Shown: positions 1 to 10,000 of the stretch, piece after piece
Numbering within the stretch: the first letter of the stretch is position 1
Layout of the letters: the number at the start of each line of letters is the position of its first letter
IMG/VR virus record: IMGVR_UViG_3300047510_002148
Location: 1 to 60,974 of that record
DNA from: a virus
Strand: one strand, 5' to 3'
DNA length: 60,974 nucleotides
Position numbers and translations under genes: made by a program
The notes under the pieces: generated by a model
The model's input: only the letters and a program-made list of their open reading frames with translations
What the model was told of the DNA's origin: nothing
Database searches by the model: none

Positions 1-1106
1 CAAGTGAAATACCAAATACGCCAAATACAACTTTTGTAATTGATGATATTGTTCTATATACAAATCCAATAACTAACGATGATGTGACAATAATAGATAT
101 TGGTTCCATAGCATCAATTAAAATAAACAATGGTGGACAAGGTTATAGTGTTGGTGATGAAATATTGTTTGTACATAAAAATCATTATTTTGGCAGAGGA
201 GCTAGAGCAGAAGTTAATACTGTGAGTTCAAATGGAGTAATAACAAGCGTTAGAGTTTTAGATGGTGGCATAAATTATAGAAAAGATTTTTTACCAACAA
301 TAAAAGTTAATAGTGAAGGAAATGGTGCGAACTTAGAAGTTGATTTGTTTATGCACGAAGGTGCTGAATTTCAGTATGATGTTGATGACGGAATAGCTGG
401 GAAAATTTTAAATATAGAAATAGTTGATAAGGGTAGTGGTTATGAATCAAGTCCACTTCCAGATTTGACAACTAGTGGAAATGGTGATGCTCAATTAACA
501 TCGACAATATCTTCTTCGTATATTTCTTTACCTGGAAAATGGACAAGTGCAGATGGCCTTTTGTCATCAGATGAGATGCGAATACAGGGAGAAAATTACT
601 ACATTGATTTTTCTTATGTTATAACTTCAAAAATAGAGTTTAATCGTTACAGAAAATTAGCAAATGATCTTTTAAATCCAACTGGTTTTATAAACTATGC
701 TAGATATAATTTTGAAGATAATGTTGAAGTTTTAACTACAGAATCAGTATATGAAAATGTATCAAAAGAACTTGCTGGAACTGGTTCTGTTAATGTTACT
801 GCTGGTTCTTACACAATTACTGGAACCAACACTTATTTTGTTTTGGCAAATACTTTAGGATTAATTGGAGAAGGAACTTACATAGTAGTCAATTCTGAAA
901 TAAGAATTGTAAATACTATTATAAATAATACAACGATAACTGTTTCTGAACCTTTTGAATTCACATCAACTAATGTTGGTTTGACGATTTATGTGCCATA
1001 TCCATACTACAGAGGTGTTGTCACTGAGTATTGGAGAGAATTGGCTGCGACTACTCAGAATAACAAACCTAATGTAATATCAACAGAGGATTCAAATGCC
1101 TATTAA
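1..1106 (+). CDS. Baseplate wedge gp7-like protein, C-terminal part (5' end outside window)
   Basis: The reading frame is open from the first bases, so the GTG at 84 is not a credible start and the gene continues upstream. The visible ~367 residues carry two Gly-rich beta units (GGQGYSVGDEI; VDKGSGYESSP), then a segment around LPGKWTSADG...YYIDFSYVITSKI...LLNPTGF. From memory this resembles the C-terminal part of T4 gp7 (the region with YYVMKIKSNL and HPVGFGF). T4 gene 7 lies directly upstream of gene 8, and a gp8 gene follows here after three intervening genes. The identity is by weak similarity plus context; another large baseplate or tail structural protein is possible. The end overlaps the next gene by 11 nt. 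Confidence 0.55.
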   Translation, partial: SEIPNTPNTTFVIDDIVLYTNPITNDDVTIIDIGSIASIKINNGGQGYSVGDEILFVHKNHYFGRGARAEVNTVSSNGVITSVRVLDGGINYRKDFLPTIKVNSEGNGANLEVDLFMHEGAEFQYDVDDGIAGKILNIEIVDKGSGYESSPLPDLTTSGNGDAQLTSTISSSYISLPGKWTSADGLLSSDEMRIQGENYYIDFSYVITSKIEFNRYRKLANDLLNPTGFINYARYNFEDNVEVLTTESVYENVSKELAGTGSVNVTAGSYTITGTNTYFVLANTLGLIGEGTYIVVNSEIRIVNTIINNTTITVSEPFEFTSTNVGLTIYVPYPYYRGVVTEYWRELAATTQNNKPNVISTEDSNAY

Positions 1107-2760
1107 AATTACGCAACTGCCAGAACTACAAACAGTAAGTTCTAATACTGCGAATAATCTTTTAGTGATGGTTGATCTTGAAGAAGAAGACGATTACTTA
1201 AAAACAAAAAAGATAACACTAGAAAACTTTCTTAAAGACTTAAGAGAGTATGGTCAAGCACCAAATGTTTTTTATGTTTCACCATATGGTAATGATAATT
1301 TTGACGGCAAATCTTGGGACAGAGCATTTCAAACGATTGAAAAGGCTTTAGAAGTTGTAGAAGAATTAGAGATGTTGACCCTTATTGAATTAGGAGCTGG
1401 AGTATATTTAACTGAAGGTCATTTAGATGTTCCAGATGATACGATTATAAGAGCTGCACATAGAAGTGCTGTCTTTCGTCCAAAACCAGGATTTGAAGAA
1501 AGAAATGTGTTTCGTTTAGGTTCTGGTTGTTTCTTAGAGGGGCCAATATTTGAAGATTGGCGTTTAGATGATATGGATAATCCAACTGAAGGATTTGCTG
1601 TTTCATTTAGGCCTGGTGCTGTAATACGAAGAGTACCATATGCACACAAGATAGCAGTTAGAACTACACCAACATGGTCATTTGTAGCTCCTCCTCTAGA
1701 CAGAGACCCAGAAGAAGGTGAACCAAATCCTTATGTTGGTAGAGGTGCTGGAGTCGCATTAGCAGATGGTTCAGTATGTTCACCGTATAGTATATTTCCT
1801 AATATTATGACATGGGGTGCTACTCCAGTTTCACATAACGGTATTGGATATTGTGCAAAAAATGGTGGTTTAATTAACGCTGTTAATGCTGTTTGTTTGT
1901 GGGCACATAGACACTTTTATGCTCTTAGTGGGGGTCAAATAATTCTATCAAGCTGTAGTACACAATTTGGTGATTACACAATGGTTGCCAAAGGTGTTCG
2001 TCAAATAATTGACCCATATAAAATAGGAACAATTTCCATAACTGAAGCACAAAGTGCAGAAGCAGATCAACTAATCGATGAATATACTGAAGCTTTAATT
2101 GACAGTCTGTGGACCTCTTTAGTATCAGAAGGTTATACTGCAACTTGGAACGCCGAAGATGAAGAATTTACGAGAAGAGATGCTGCAACATTTTTACAAT
2201 CACTTAGATGGGTCTTATTGACTAAGAATGAACAACCAATATTAGATTTTACTAAATCATTATTTACAACAGAAGCTGATCCAAGTGATCCTACACCTTG
2301 GGATGCAAACACAAAACCAGTTTTTACACAAGATAAGCAAGCAGCATTTGAGTATTCTTTCGATTATTTAAGAGACGAAATAAATGCTTTGCCTGGTATA
2401 AGCGGAAATGCACAAACTATAGTTATCAATACTGTGGCTGCAATAAATAATACATTACAAAATCCAAAAAGAATACTTGAACCTTCTACTATAACTGCTA
2501 TAGGACATACTTGGAGTGGAGTAATGGCAGGTGTAGCATTAACCAAAATACCTCCTGCTAAAAACTCTGCTAAAATACAAGATAGTATACTTGAATTGGA
2601 AAGAGGATTGGTTATAGCAAGTGGTCAAGACGATCAAGGTTCTGCAATATTTGTTGGGGGATTAGAAATTAACGCTGACACTGGTGAACTTTCTGGACCA
2701 CCATTTATTTCTGCGGTAAATAGAATCGCAACAAAAACAGTCATATCAAGGAGTTTTTAA
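1096..2760 (+). CDS. Beta-helix (DUF1565-like) tail/fibre protein
   Basis: A 554-residue virion protein candidate. Residues about 58-80 (FYVSPYGNDNFDGKSWDRAF) match the opening of DUF1565/pectin-lyase-like right-handed beta-helices, followed by repeated short strands and turns. An acidic helical stretch interrupts the helix near residues 315-370, and the C-terminus returns to a helical/beta mix. It is a paralogue of the beta-helix gene at 17080: both share the xVSxxGNDxxDGKS entry and a later (G)GQ...FGD...VAKG/VANG block. Its place between a gp7-like gene and a collagen-like fibre gene suggests an adsorption-apparatus part. No catalytic residues of a glycan lyase can be assigned, so an enzymatic role is unproven. 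Confidence 0.7.
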   Translation: MPIKITQLPELQTVSSNTANNLLVMVDLEEEDDYLKTKKITLENFLKDLREYGQAPNVFYVSPYGNDNFDGKSWDRAFQTIEKALEVVEELEMLTLIELGAGVYLTEGHLDVPDDTIIRAAHRSAVFRPKPGFEERNVFRLGSGCFLEGPIFEDWRLDDMDNPTEGFAVSFRPGAVIRRVPYAHKIAVRTTPTWSFVAPPLDRDPEEGEPNPYVGRGAGVALADGSVCSPYSIFPNIMTWGATPVSHNGIGYCAKNGGLINAVNAVCLWAHRHFYALSGGQIILSSCSTQFGDYTMVAKGVRQIIDPYKIGTISITEAQSAEADQLIDEYTEALIDSLWTSLVSEGYTATWNAEDEEFTRRDAATFLQSLRWVLLTKNEQPILDFTKSLFTTEADPSDPTPWDANTKPVFTQDKQAAFEYSFDYLRDEINALPGISGNAQTIVINTVAAINNTLQNPKRILEPSTITAIGHTWSGVMAGVALTKIPPAKNSAKIQDSILELERGLVIASGQDDQGSAIFVGGLEINADTGELSGPPFISAVNRIATKTVISRSF

Positions 2761-2762
2761 TA

Positions 2763-3233
2763 ATGCCTAGAATAACATGCCGTACACCTTCAACAGGTAA
2801 ACCAATAAATGCAATATATGAGAATGTTCCAACTACATTTACTACTTTAATTGAAGCTCCAGATTTTTCTGTTCCTGATCCATCTAATTCTTTAACAAAC
2901 AGAGATCCGTTAGATGATTCTAGAGCAATAAGACCTGGTGAAGTTTTCTTACTGACACCAATGTATGCTAAAAATAAAAATGCTTCAAATACAGTCAGTA
3001 TAGAAGTTATGTTTCAATCCGAAGAGGGTGCTAATATAGAAATTACTTTAGTGAATATTCCTAAAGGTGAAACAACTTTAGTTCCATTACAAGGAAGAAG
3101 TTTACTTAAAAGAGATCCTGATTCTGCAAATGGAGACATGATCTTAATTAAAGCACAAGAATCAAATTCAATAGATGTTTGGGTTTCTGCTGAAGAGAAA
3201 TTATCCAGTGAACACATTGGAGTGGAGTCATAA
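2763..3233 (+). CDS. Small conserved-type virion protein, beta-rich
   Basis: 156 residues with no signal peptide or membrane segment. The predicted strand pattern (SIEVMFQSEEGANIEITLVNIPKGETTLVPLQGRSLL) and the phrase PGEVFLLTPMY suggest a small beta-sandwich. Its pattern of an alternating beta domain with a charged loop and a terminal xVxVSAEE strand resembles the small beta proteins at 18487 and 21777. It starts 2 nt after the previous stop and ends 3 nt before the collagen-like gene, so the three are translated together. It may be a fibre adaptor or decoration protein; I do not recognise a named family. Confidence 0.7.
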   Translation: MPRITCRTPSTGKPINAIYENVPTTFTTLIEAPDFSVPDPSNSLTNRDPLDDSRAIRPGEVFLLTPMYAKNKNASNTVSIEVMFQSEEGANIEITLVNIPKGETTLVPLQGRSLLKRDPDSANGDMILIKAQESNSIDVWVSAEEKLSSEHIGVES

Positions 3234-3236
3234 CTA

Positions 3237-5432
3237 ATGAATAAGCTTATATCTGGAAAAGAGCAAACACTTGGCCAAGGAATAGTAGTTCCTGTTCCTA
3301 TACAACTAGACCCAGAACCATATATTGGTTCACTAGTTTATGGTAGTGATGGAGAATTGTGGTATTCAGATGGTACTGCATGGTTATTAATTAGGGGACT
3401 ATCTGGTTACTCAGGATTCTCTGGTCCATCAGGTTACTCTGGTTATTCAGGTATATCTGGTTATTCAGGTTACTCTGGTTCAGGTGTATCAGGTTATTCA
3501 GGTTTTTCTGGCATTTCTGGTTATTCTGGATGGTCTGGAATTTCTGGATGGTCTGGTGAATCTGGTACTTCTGGTTTTTCTGGATTTTCTGGTGAGTCTG
3601 GGTTTTCTGGAGAATCTGGATACTCAGGACTTTCTGGGTATTCTGGTTACTCTGGTCAATCAGGTTATTCTGGTTACTCTGGTTCTGGTATATCCGGTTA
3701 TTCAGGATACTCTGGTTATCCAGGACCAGGACTAGAACTTGCTGGTGTAGTTGATCTTTATACAGATTTGGCATTAGAAACACCAAATACTGGTGATGTA
3801 TATTATGTACTAGATACTAATCTATTATATTTTTGGGATGGATCAAATTGGATAGAACTTGGTGACTTTGCTGGAGTTTCTGGAGTATCAGGTTACTCAG
3901 GTTATTCTGGCATCTCGGGTTATTCTGGTTTCTCTGGCTATTCTGGAGATTCTGGTTATTCTGGTTACTCAGGTATTTCTGGTTATTCTGGAGATTTACC
4001 TGGCACATCTGGTTATTCAGGTCTTTCTGGTTACTCAGGTTATTCTGGCCTTTCTGGTTATTCTGGCCATTCTGGTAAATCTGGTTTCTCTGGAGTTTCT
4101 GGTTGGTCTGGCCCTTCAGGATATTCTGGTTACTCAGGTATTTCTGGTTATTCTGGACAAAATCCTGGAGCATCTGGATACTCTGGCCTTTCAGGGTATT
4201 CAGGCAGATCGGGTTATTCTGGTTATTCTGCAATCAATGGTGTACCAAGTGGAATGTATATACTCTCAAGTTTACTTGATACTAATGGTGGAACACCAAT
4301 TGACGGTGCAGATTTTTCGACAAACAATTTAGGATTTGTTGGTACAACAACCATTAAATTAGATAATTTAGATTACTCTTCACTTTTTGACTATAACAAT
4401 TTATTACAATATTATGTTGGTAAAACAACAAATATAATAGTATACGAAACAACAGAGTCTAATGAAAGATATAGTGCAATTTACTCAAATTATGTATTAT
4501 ATGAAGTAACAAATATGACCAATCAAGGAGGTTATTTTGAGCTGACAGTTAATATGCTCGCAAAATCTCCAACTTTAGGTACTGATTGGTCTGGAACAAT
4601 TTATGGCTTTTCTTTTGCGACAATAGGAACATCTGGTTATTCAGGCACTTCAGGATATTCTGGTTACTCTGCTGTTTCTCCTGGGCCATCAGGATACTCT
4701 GGATGGTCTGGTTATTCTGGCATATCTGGTTATTCTGGTTATTCTGGTAGATCAGGATGGTCTGGCCAATCAGGTCTTTCTGGTTATTCTGGATATTCCG
4801 GCACTTCTGGTTACTCTGGTAATTTACCAGGTCCTTCAGGTTATTCTGGAACTTCTGGTTATTCTGGTAGATCAGGATGGTCTGGTTTTTCTGGTTCGGG
4901 TATACAAGGCGATTCTGGTTATTCTGGATATTCTGGGTACTCAAGTTTCTCTGGATATTCTGGTCCATCCGGTTATTCTGGCATATCAGGATGGTCTGGC
5001 ACATCAGTTGATCTAAGAACTGCTAGTGATACATTATCTGGTGCATTTAGATATAATGGTTCAACAAAACAAAATGGTGCTTTATACAATGGAACAGCAG
5101 CTCCATCAAATTCAACTCGTCTAAATTATGATGGTAATTTACATGCCACTGAGTTTCATGCTTTAAATTTTAATAGTTTATCTGATGTGAGTTTAAAATA
5201 TAATTTCAATAACATAGATAATGCTTTAGATGTCTTAGATAAAATAAATCCATTTAGTTTTAATTGGAAAACCAATGACGAGAAATCTTTTGGTTTTATA
5301 GCACAACAAATAGAAGAAGTTTTACCTGAGATTGTTAAAACATCTGGAGATTTAAAATCAGTATCTTATGTACAATTAATCCCAATCTTAGTTCAGGCAA
5401 TAAAAGAACTGAAAAAAGAAATTAAAAAATGA
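3237..5432 (+). CDS. Collagen-like tail fibre protein with C-terminal S74 intramolecular chaperone
   Basis: 731 residues. The order is: an N-terminal adaptor (1-53, ending in a GELWYSDGTAWLLI strand); Gly-X-Ser triplets (about 54-165); a small globular insert (GDVYYVLDTNLLYFWDGSNW); a second triplet block; a globular domain of about 130 residues; a third triplet block; and from about residue 593 a Peptidase_S74 domain. The S74 signature is clear: SDVSLKYNF, then ALDVLDKINPFSFNWK, FGFIAQQIEEVLPEIV and QLIPILVQAIKEL. In this family a Ser and a Lys five residues apart drive self-cleavage after trimer folding; S649 and K654 fit. The product is therefore probably a trimeric fibre or spike that loses about 80 C-terminal residues. 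It ends with a 4-nt ATGA overlap with gene 8. Confidence 0.85.
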   Translation: MNKLISGKEQTLGQGIVVPVPIQLDPEPYIGSLVYGSDGELWYSDGTAWLLIRGLSGYSGFSGPSGYSGYSGISGYSGYSGSGVSGYSGFSGISGYSGWSGISGWSGESGTSGFSGFSGESGFSGESGYSGLSGYSGYSGQSGYSGYSGSGISGYSGYSGYPGPGLELAGVVDLYTDLALETPNTGDVYYVLDTNLLYFWDGSNWIELGDFAGVSGVSGYSGYSGISGYSGFSGYSGDSGYSGYSGISGYSGDLPGTSGYSGLSGYSGYSGLSGYSGHSGKSGFSGVSGWSGPSGYSGYSGISGYSGQNPGASGYSGLSGYSGRSGYSGYSAINGVPSGMYILSSLLDTNGGTPIDGADFSTNNLGFVGTTTIKLDNLDYSSLFDYNNLLQYYVGKTTNIIVYETTESNERYSAIYSNYVLYEVTNMTNQGGYFELTVNMLAKSPTLGTDWSGTIYGFSFATIGTSGYSGTSGYSGYSAVSPGPSGYSGWSGYSGISGYSGYSGRSGWSGQSGLSGYSGYSGTSGYSGNLPGPSGYSGTSGYSGRSGWSGFSGSGIQGDSGYSGYSGYSSFSGYSGPSGYSGISGWSGTSVDLRTASDTLSGAFRYNGSTKQNGALYNGTAAPSNSTRLNYDGNLHATEFHALNFNSLSDVSLKYNFNNIDNALDVLDKINPFSFNWKTNDEKSFGFIAQQIEEVLPEIVKTSGDLKSVSYVQLIPILVQAIKELKKEIKK
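3396..5006. repeat. Gly-Tyr-Ser triplet arrays, three blocks (3396-3731, 3873-4229, 4626-5006)
   Basis: Degenerate 9-nt repeats (GGT-TAT-TCT type) encode Gly-X-Ser triplets in which X is mostly Tyr, Phe, Ile, Trp or Leu and the third position is nearly always Ser. Triplet phase is broken only by two-residue G-S steps (as in GYSGSGVSG) and a few Pro-containing steps at block ends. The blocks are separated by short globular inserts. Confidence 0.95.
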
Positions 5433-7036
5433 CAACAAGTTACACTTCATATAAAACAAAAGTATTAACTGCTAAAGCATTTAGGGACTCTTTCAAAGAG
5501 TCTGCTTTAAAATCTATCGGTTATATGTACATTGGAAAGACTACAGAATTTCCAGACAATGATACACCTGTTGATATGGTAGATTTACCACCAGATGAAA
5601 GAAACAATTGGCAAAATATGGTTGGGGCCAAAAGAGTATCTCCAAAAGATATTGAATTTGTAATACCAAGAGTTCTTTGGCAACCAAATACTAGATATAA
5701 GCAATATGATGACACTCTCCCATTGGAAGATTTAACAAGTATCTCTATCATTGATGGTGAAACTGTTTATCCAATGTATGCTATGACATCTGAAGGTAAT
5801 GTCTACAAGTGTCTTTGTAATAATGTTTCTACTTTATCTCAAGTAGAACCTACTGGCAACTATGTAGAAAATTCTGGTTTCATACAGACAGAATTTAGTG
5901 ATGAAAATGGTTATCTTTGGAAGTACATGTATAACATAAAATTTTCAAATAAATTTTTGACTCCAGATTGGATGCCAGTTCCATACATTCAACCAAGTAC
6001 AAACTATACAGATTATAATTACAATACTCAAAATTTATTAGATGGAACTTTAAACAAAATAGTTGTAGAAAACGGTGGGTCAGATTATTATCATCCAACA
6101 GTAAATGTTGCACCATTTGTTGCTGGAGTTAAAGAGTTAGATATCACAGACGAGATAGATATTTCTACTAGTCTTTTTATAGCAGTTAATATGGCGGTTT
6201 CTGGCAATGGAATTTTTGCAAATGATACACATATAACTAGTATTAGTTCTGCTCAACCTAAAAAATTATTTCTTTCAAGACCAACAATAGGTTCAGGTGG
6301 TGGAAGTGTATTGGGTAATATAATTACTTTATCAACAAGAGTTGTTGTTGAGGGTGATGGAACTCAGACAATTACTTCTGTTCGTTTGAATAATCAAAAT
6401 CAAATTAATAAAATAGATGTTATAAATGCTGGAATAAACTACACTAGAGCTAATGTTACGATTTATGGTTCTGGTACTGGTGCTGAAGCAAGAGCAGTTT
6501 TACCACCAAAATATGGCCATGGTCACAACCCTGCTATGGAACTTGGTGCAACAAATATTATGATCATAAGTAGAGTTGGAGAAATAGATTCTACAGAAAA
6601 TGGTAAAATACCAGACGATATATTTTTTAGACAATATGGTATTCTTATAAATCCCCATAAATATGGTGAGATAGACAGAGTTACAGAATTGACAGCTCCA
6701 AATTCAGTAAGTTTGACTTTAAATTTAGAATTGTTAGGAACCTCTAATTTTGTAGTTGGTGAGATGGTGTATCAAGGAAATATAAATGATCCAACATTTG
6801 TTGGTTATGTTGTTTCTCAAGAAATAAATGTAGTTAGATTAAATAATGTATATAAAACTCCAGACAAAAATGCATTGTTGAGAGGCTTAGATTCTGGTAG
6901 ACAATATAGAATTTTAGAAGTTATAAATCCTGATTTACAACCTTTTTCTGGCCATATTTTATATGCTAGAAATTTTAATAAGATTCAGAGATCGCAGGCA
7001 CAAGCAGAAGAAGTCAAATTAGTATTTCAATTTTAA
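5429..7036 (+). CDS. 8: Baseplate wedge protein gp8
   Basis: 535 residues, longer than T4 gp8 (334) as is usual in marine T4-like phages. The N-terminal third carries EFVIPRVLWQPNTRYKQYDD, NVYKCLCNN, EPTG and GYLWKYMYNI, which parallel T4 gp8 (AVIPRRDWGDTRYPDPY, LVYRCLD, GYVWEYLFEI). The C-terminus FRQYGILINPHKYG...GHILYARN...EEVKLVFQF parallels T4 FRQISIITNPLEAK...GEMIYMEN...EEINILFTF. A glycine-rich insert in the middle (residues about 200-365) accounts for the extra length. gp8 connects gp7, gp10 and gp6 in the baseplate wedge. The start codon overlaps the stop of the preceding fibre gene. Confidence 0.85.
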   Translation: MTTSYTSYKTKVLTAKAFRDSFKESALKSIGYMYIGKTTEFPDNDTPVDMVDLPPDERNNWQNMVGAKRVSPKDIEFVIPRVLWQPNTRYKQYDDTLPLEDLTSISIIDGETVYPMYAMTSEGNVYKCLCNNVSTLSQVEPTGNYVENSGFIQTEFSDENGYLWKYMYNIKFSNKFLTPDWMPVPYIQPSTNYTDYNYNTQNLLDGTLNKIVVENGGSDYYHPTVNVAPFVAGVKELDITDEIDISTSLFIAVNMAVSGNGIFANDTHITSISSAQPKKLFLSRPTIGSGGGSVLGNIITLSTRVVVEGDGTQTITSVRLNNQNQINKIDVINAGINYTRANVTIYGSGTGAEARAVLPPKYGHGHNPAMELGATNIMIISRVGEIDSTENGKIPDDIFFRQYGILINPHKYGEIDRVTELTAPNSVSLTLNLELLGTSNFVVGEMVYQGNINDPTFVGYVVSQEINVVRLNNVYKTPDKNALLRGLDSGRQYRILEVINPDLQPFSGHILYARNFNKIQRSQAQAEEVKLVFQF

Positions 7037-7045
7037 GGTTAATAA

Positions 7046-10000
7046 ATGTTAGACAAATATAATATAAATCCATATTTTGACGATTACAATGAAGATAAAA
7101 ACTTCTATCGTATGTTGTTTAAACCATCTTTTGCTGTTCAGGCAAGAGAATTAACTCAAATACAATCCATATTACAAAAACAAGTTGAAAGATTTGGTAA
7201 TCATGTTTTCAAAAATGGTTCACTTGTTACTGGCGGTCAAACATTTTTCCAAGATGCAACATCATTAAAAATTAATTCTGAGTATTCTGGTGTCACAGTT
7301 ATTGTTGACAATTTTGTTGGCAAAACTATTACTTCTTTAGATGCTACAAAAAGAGCAGAAGTTATTAGGGTATATGAGGCAGATCAAGGTACTGGTGATC
7401 CAAAAACTCTTATTATAAAACAAATCTACGGTGAGCCGTTTACTAATGAAGAAGTTGTAAAAACAACGGATGCTAGTCCATACTTCGCACAAATATTTGC
7501 TACTGGTGGTATAAACCAAGCTAAAATATTTTCTGTTAATGAAGGTGTTTTTTATTATGAAGGTTTGTTTGTTAAAACACTACCACAAACTATAGCGTTA
7601 TCAAAGTATACTTCTGCTAATGTTTCTCTTCGTGTAGGATTTGATGTTGTAGAGAGTGTTGTTTCTTCAAGCTCTGATACATCATTATTAGACCCTGCTT
7701 TAGGTTCTTCTAATTATCAAGCACCAGGTGCAGATAGAGTAAAAGTAGATTTAATACTAAACACCAGATCAATTGATTCTGAAGACGATGAGTTGTTTAT
7801 TGAATTAGTTCGTATTGAAGAATCCGACATTACAAAAGAATACAAATATCCAATTTATTCTGTATTAGAAGAATCATTAGCCAGAAGAACATTCGATGAG
7901 TCTGGTAACTATACAGTAAAACAGTTTCAAATATCTTTAGACAATAATGAAGCAAATTCTGCACAATTAGATATTACATTGTCTCCAGGTAAAGCATATG
8001 TTTATGGCTATGAATTTGAAACAAATTCTCCAACTACTTTAACAGTTGACAAGCCAAGAATCACAAGTAACACACAAAATAGAAGAATTTCTGCTGAATA
8101 TGGTAATTTTATTTACACAACAGAACACTATGGTTCATTTCCAATTTATAATTTAGATACTGTAGATGTGCATTGTGTTCCTTTAGCAAATATTAAAACA
8201 TCAAGTACTGCAACCATAGCAAACACTAAAATTGGAACTGTAAGAGTTAAATCTGTAGAGTTTGATTCTTCTACTGATATCTCAGATTCTTCAACATATA
8301 CATATAGAACTTTTGTTTTTGATGTAAAAATTAACAATCGTATTTCTGGAAATGTGAATCTTGATAATGTTAGTACTAGTACCGAACTTGGATTGGGAGC
8401 CAGTGGTTCAAATTATTCAGATTTTAGTGATGCTTATGTTGGAGCTAAATTTAGAATTGTTACTGGTCCAGGAAGTGGTGAACCAGTAAAAACTATTGTT
8501 GGTTATAATGGTGCAACTAAAGTAGTAACTTTAAATCAACCTTTTATTAATACACCAACATCATCTTCTGTTTGGAATATTGAATTTGAAATTAAAGATA
8601 TTGAATCTTTTGCTTCATTTTCTAGTACTACATTAGAACATGGTGCTAATATTAGTAATTTTTCAAAAGATTTTTCTGAAAATGTTTTTATTTCTGAAGC
8701 TGAAAATGAACCATTAATTTATCCATTAGGTCAAAGTTATATAACACCAAGTACTTTCTCTGACATGTCGTATTCATATAAGAGAATGTATTTGAATCAA
8801 AGTTTTTCTGCCAACACTTCTTCTGCTTTATCATTAGGCGCAGGAGAAAGTATACCTTCTGCAACAACATCAAATAGAAGATCAGAAAATTATTACATAA
8901 CGGTAAAACAACCTAATGATTCAACGTATGCTGTTGGTCAAGTTATTCCATCAGATAAATTTACAGTAGATCCAACAACAAGAAGAATTACTGTTGAAGG
9001 TGCTTTTAATATGGAAGCTGATATCACAGTAACAATAAATGTATCTAATCCAACACGAAAAGCAAAAGAGTATGTTGAGACAAATGTAAATACAATTGGA
9101 ACTGTAAGTCCTGTAAATGTATTTGGTTCTTCAAATACTATAGTTCAAGTATTTACAGATTTAGGTCAAACACACATCCAACAAGATTATTTAAATAAAA
9201 ATCCAAATGAATCACAATCTTTGTTTGTATCAGATGTTTTAGAAATTGTAGAGATTAGAGATTTTCTTGGGCAATCTATTAGTCAAGCTAATTTGGCATC
9301 GTCAGTTGATGTAACTACAAAATATACATTAGACAATGGTCAAAGAGATTCTTATTATGATCATGCTTCTATTCGTTTAAAGCCTTCAGCAAGACCACCA
9401 GTTGGGCCAATAGTTGTTTTCTATAATAGATTTAAATCTTCTGGTTCTGGTTTCTTTACTGTAGACTCTTATAATGAAATTGATTATGGTAGAATACCTT
9501 CTTATGTATCTCCAAGAACAAATAATGCATTTCTATTAAGAGACTGTTTAGACTTTAGACCTGTTCGTTTTGATGCAATTACTGGTTCTGGTAATAATGT
9601 GTTTTTTGATGTTGAACCAAGTTCTACTGGTCCAAAAATTCCATTCACAAACGATGATTTCATAGTAGACTATTCATACTTTTTACCAAGAATAGACAGA
9701 GTTGTTTTAGATAAAAACAAAAAATTTGAAGTAATACAAGGTGTATCATCTCTTTCTCCAGCTGTACCAAATGATACTGATACATCAATGACTTTATACA
9801 TTTTAAGATATCAACCTTATGTTTCTAATCCATCACAAGTACAAGTTCAATATGTAAATAATAAACGATATACTATGCGTGATATTGGTTCTCTAGAAAA
9901 ACGAATAGAGAATTTAGAGTATTATACTTCATTGTCATTATTAGAACAAGAAACTGTAACAAAACAAGACTTAACAATTATTGATTCTGAAAATATTCCT

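Noticed and set aside
84-1106. A complete gene starting at GTG 84.
   Set aside because: The frame is open back to the first bases of the window, no ribosome site precedes the GTG, and the protein matches only the end of a longer family member.
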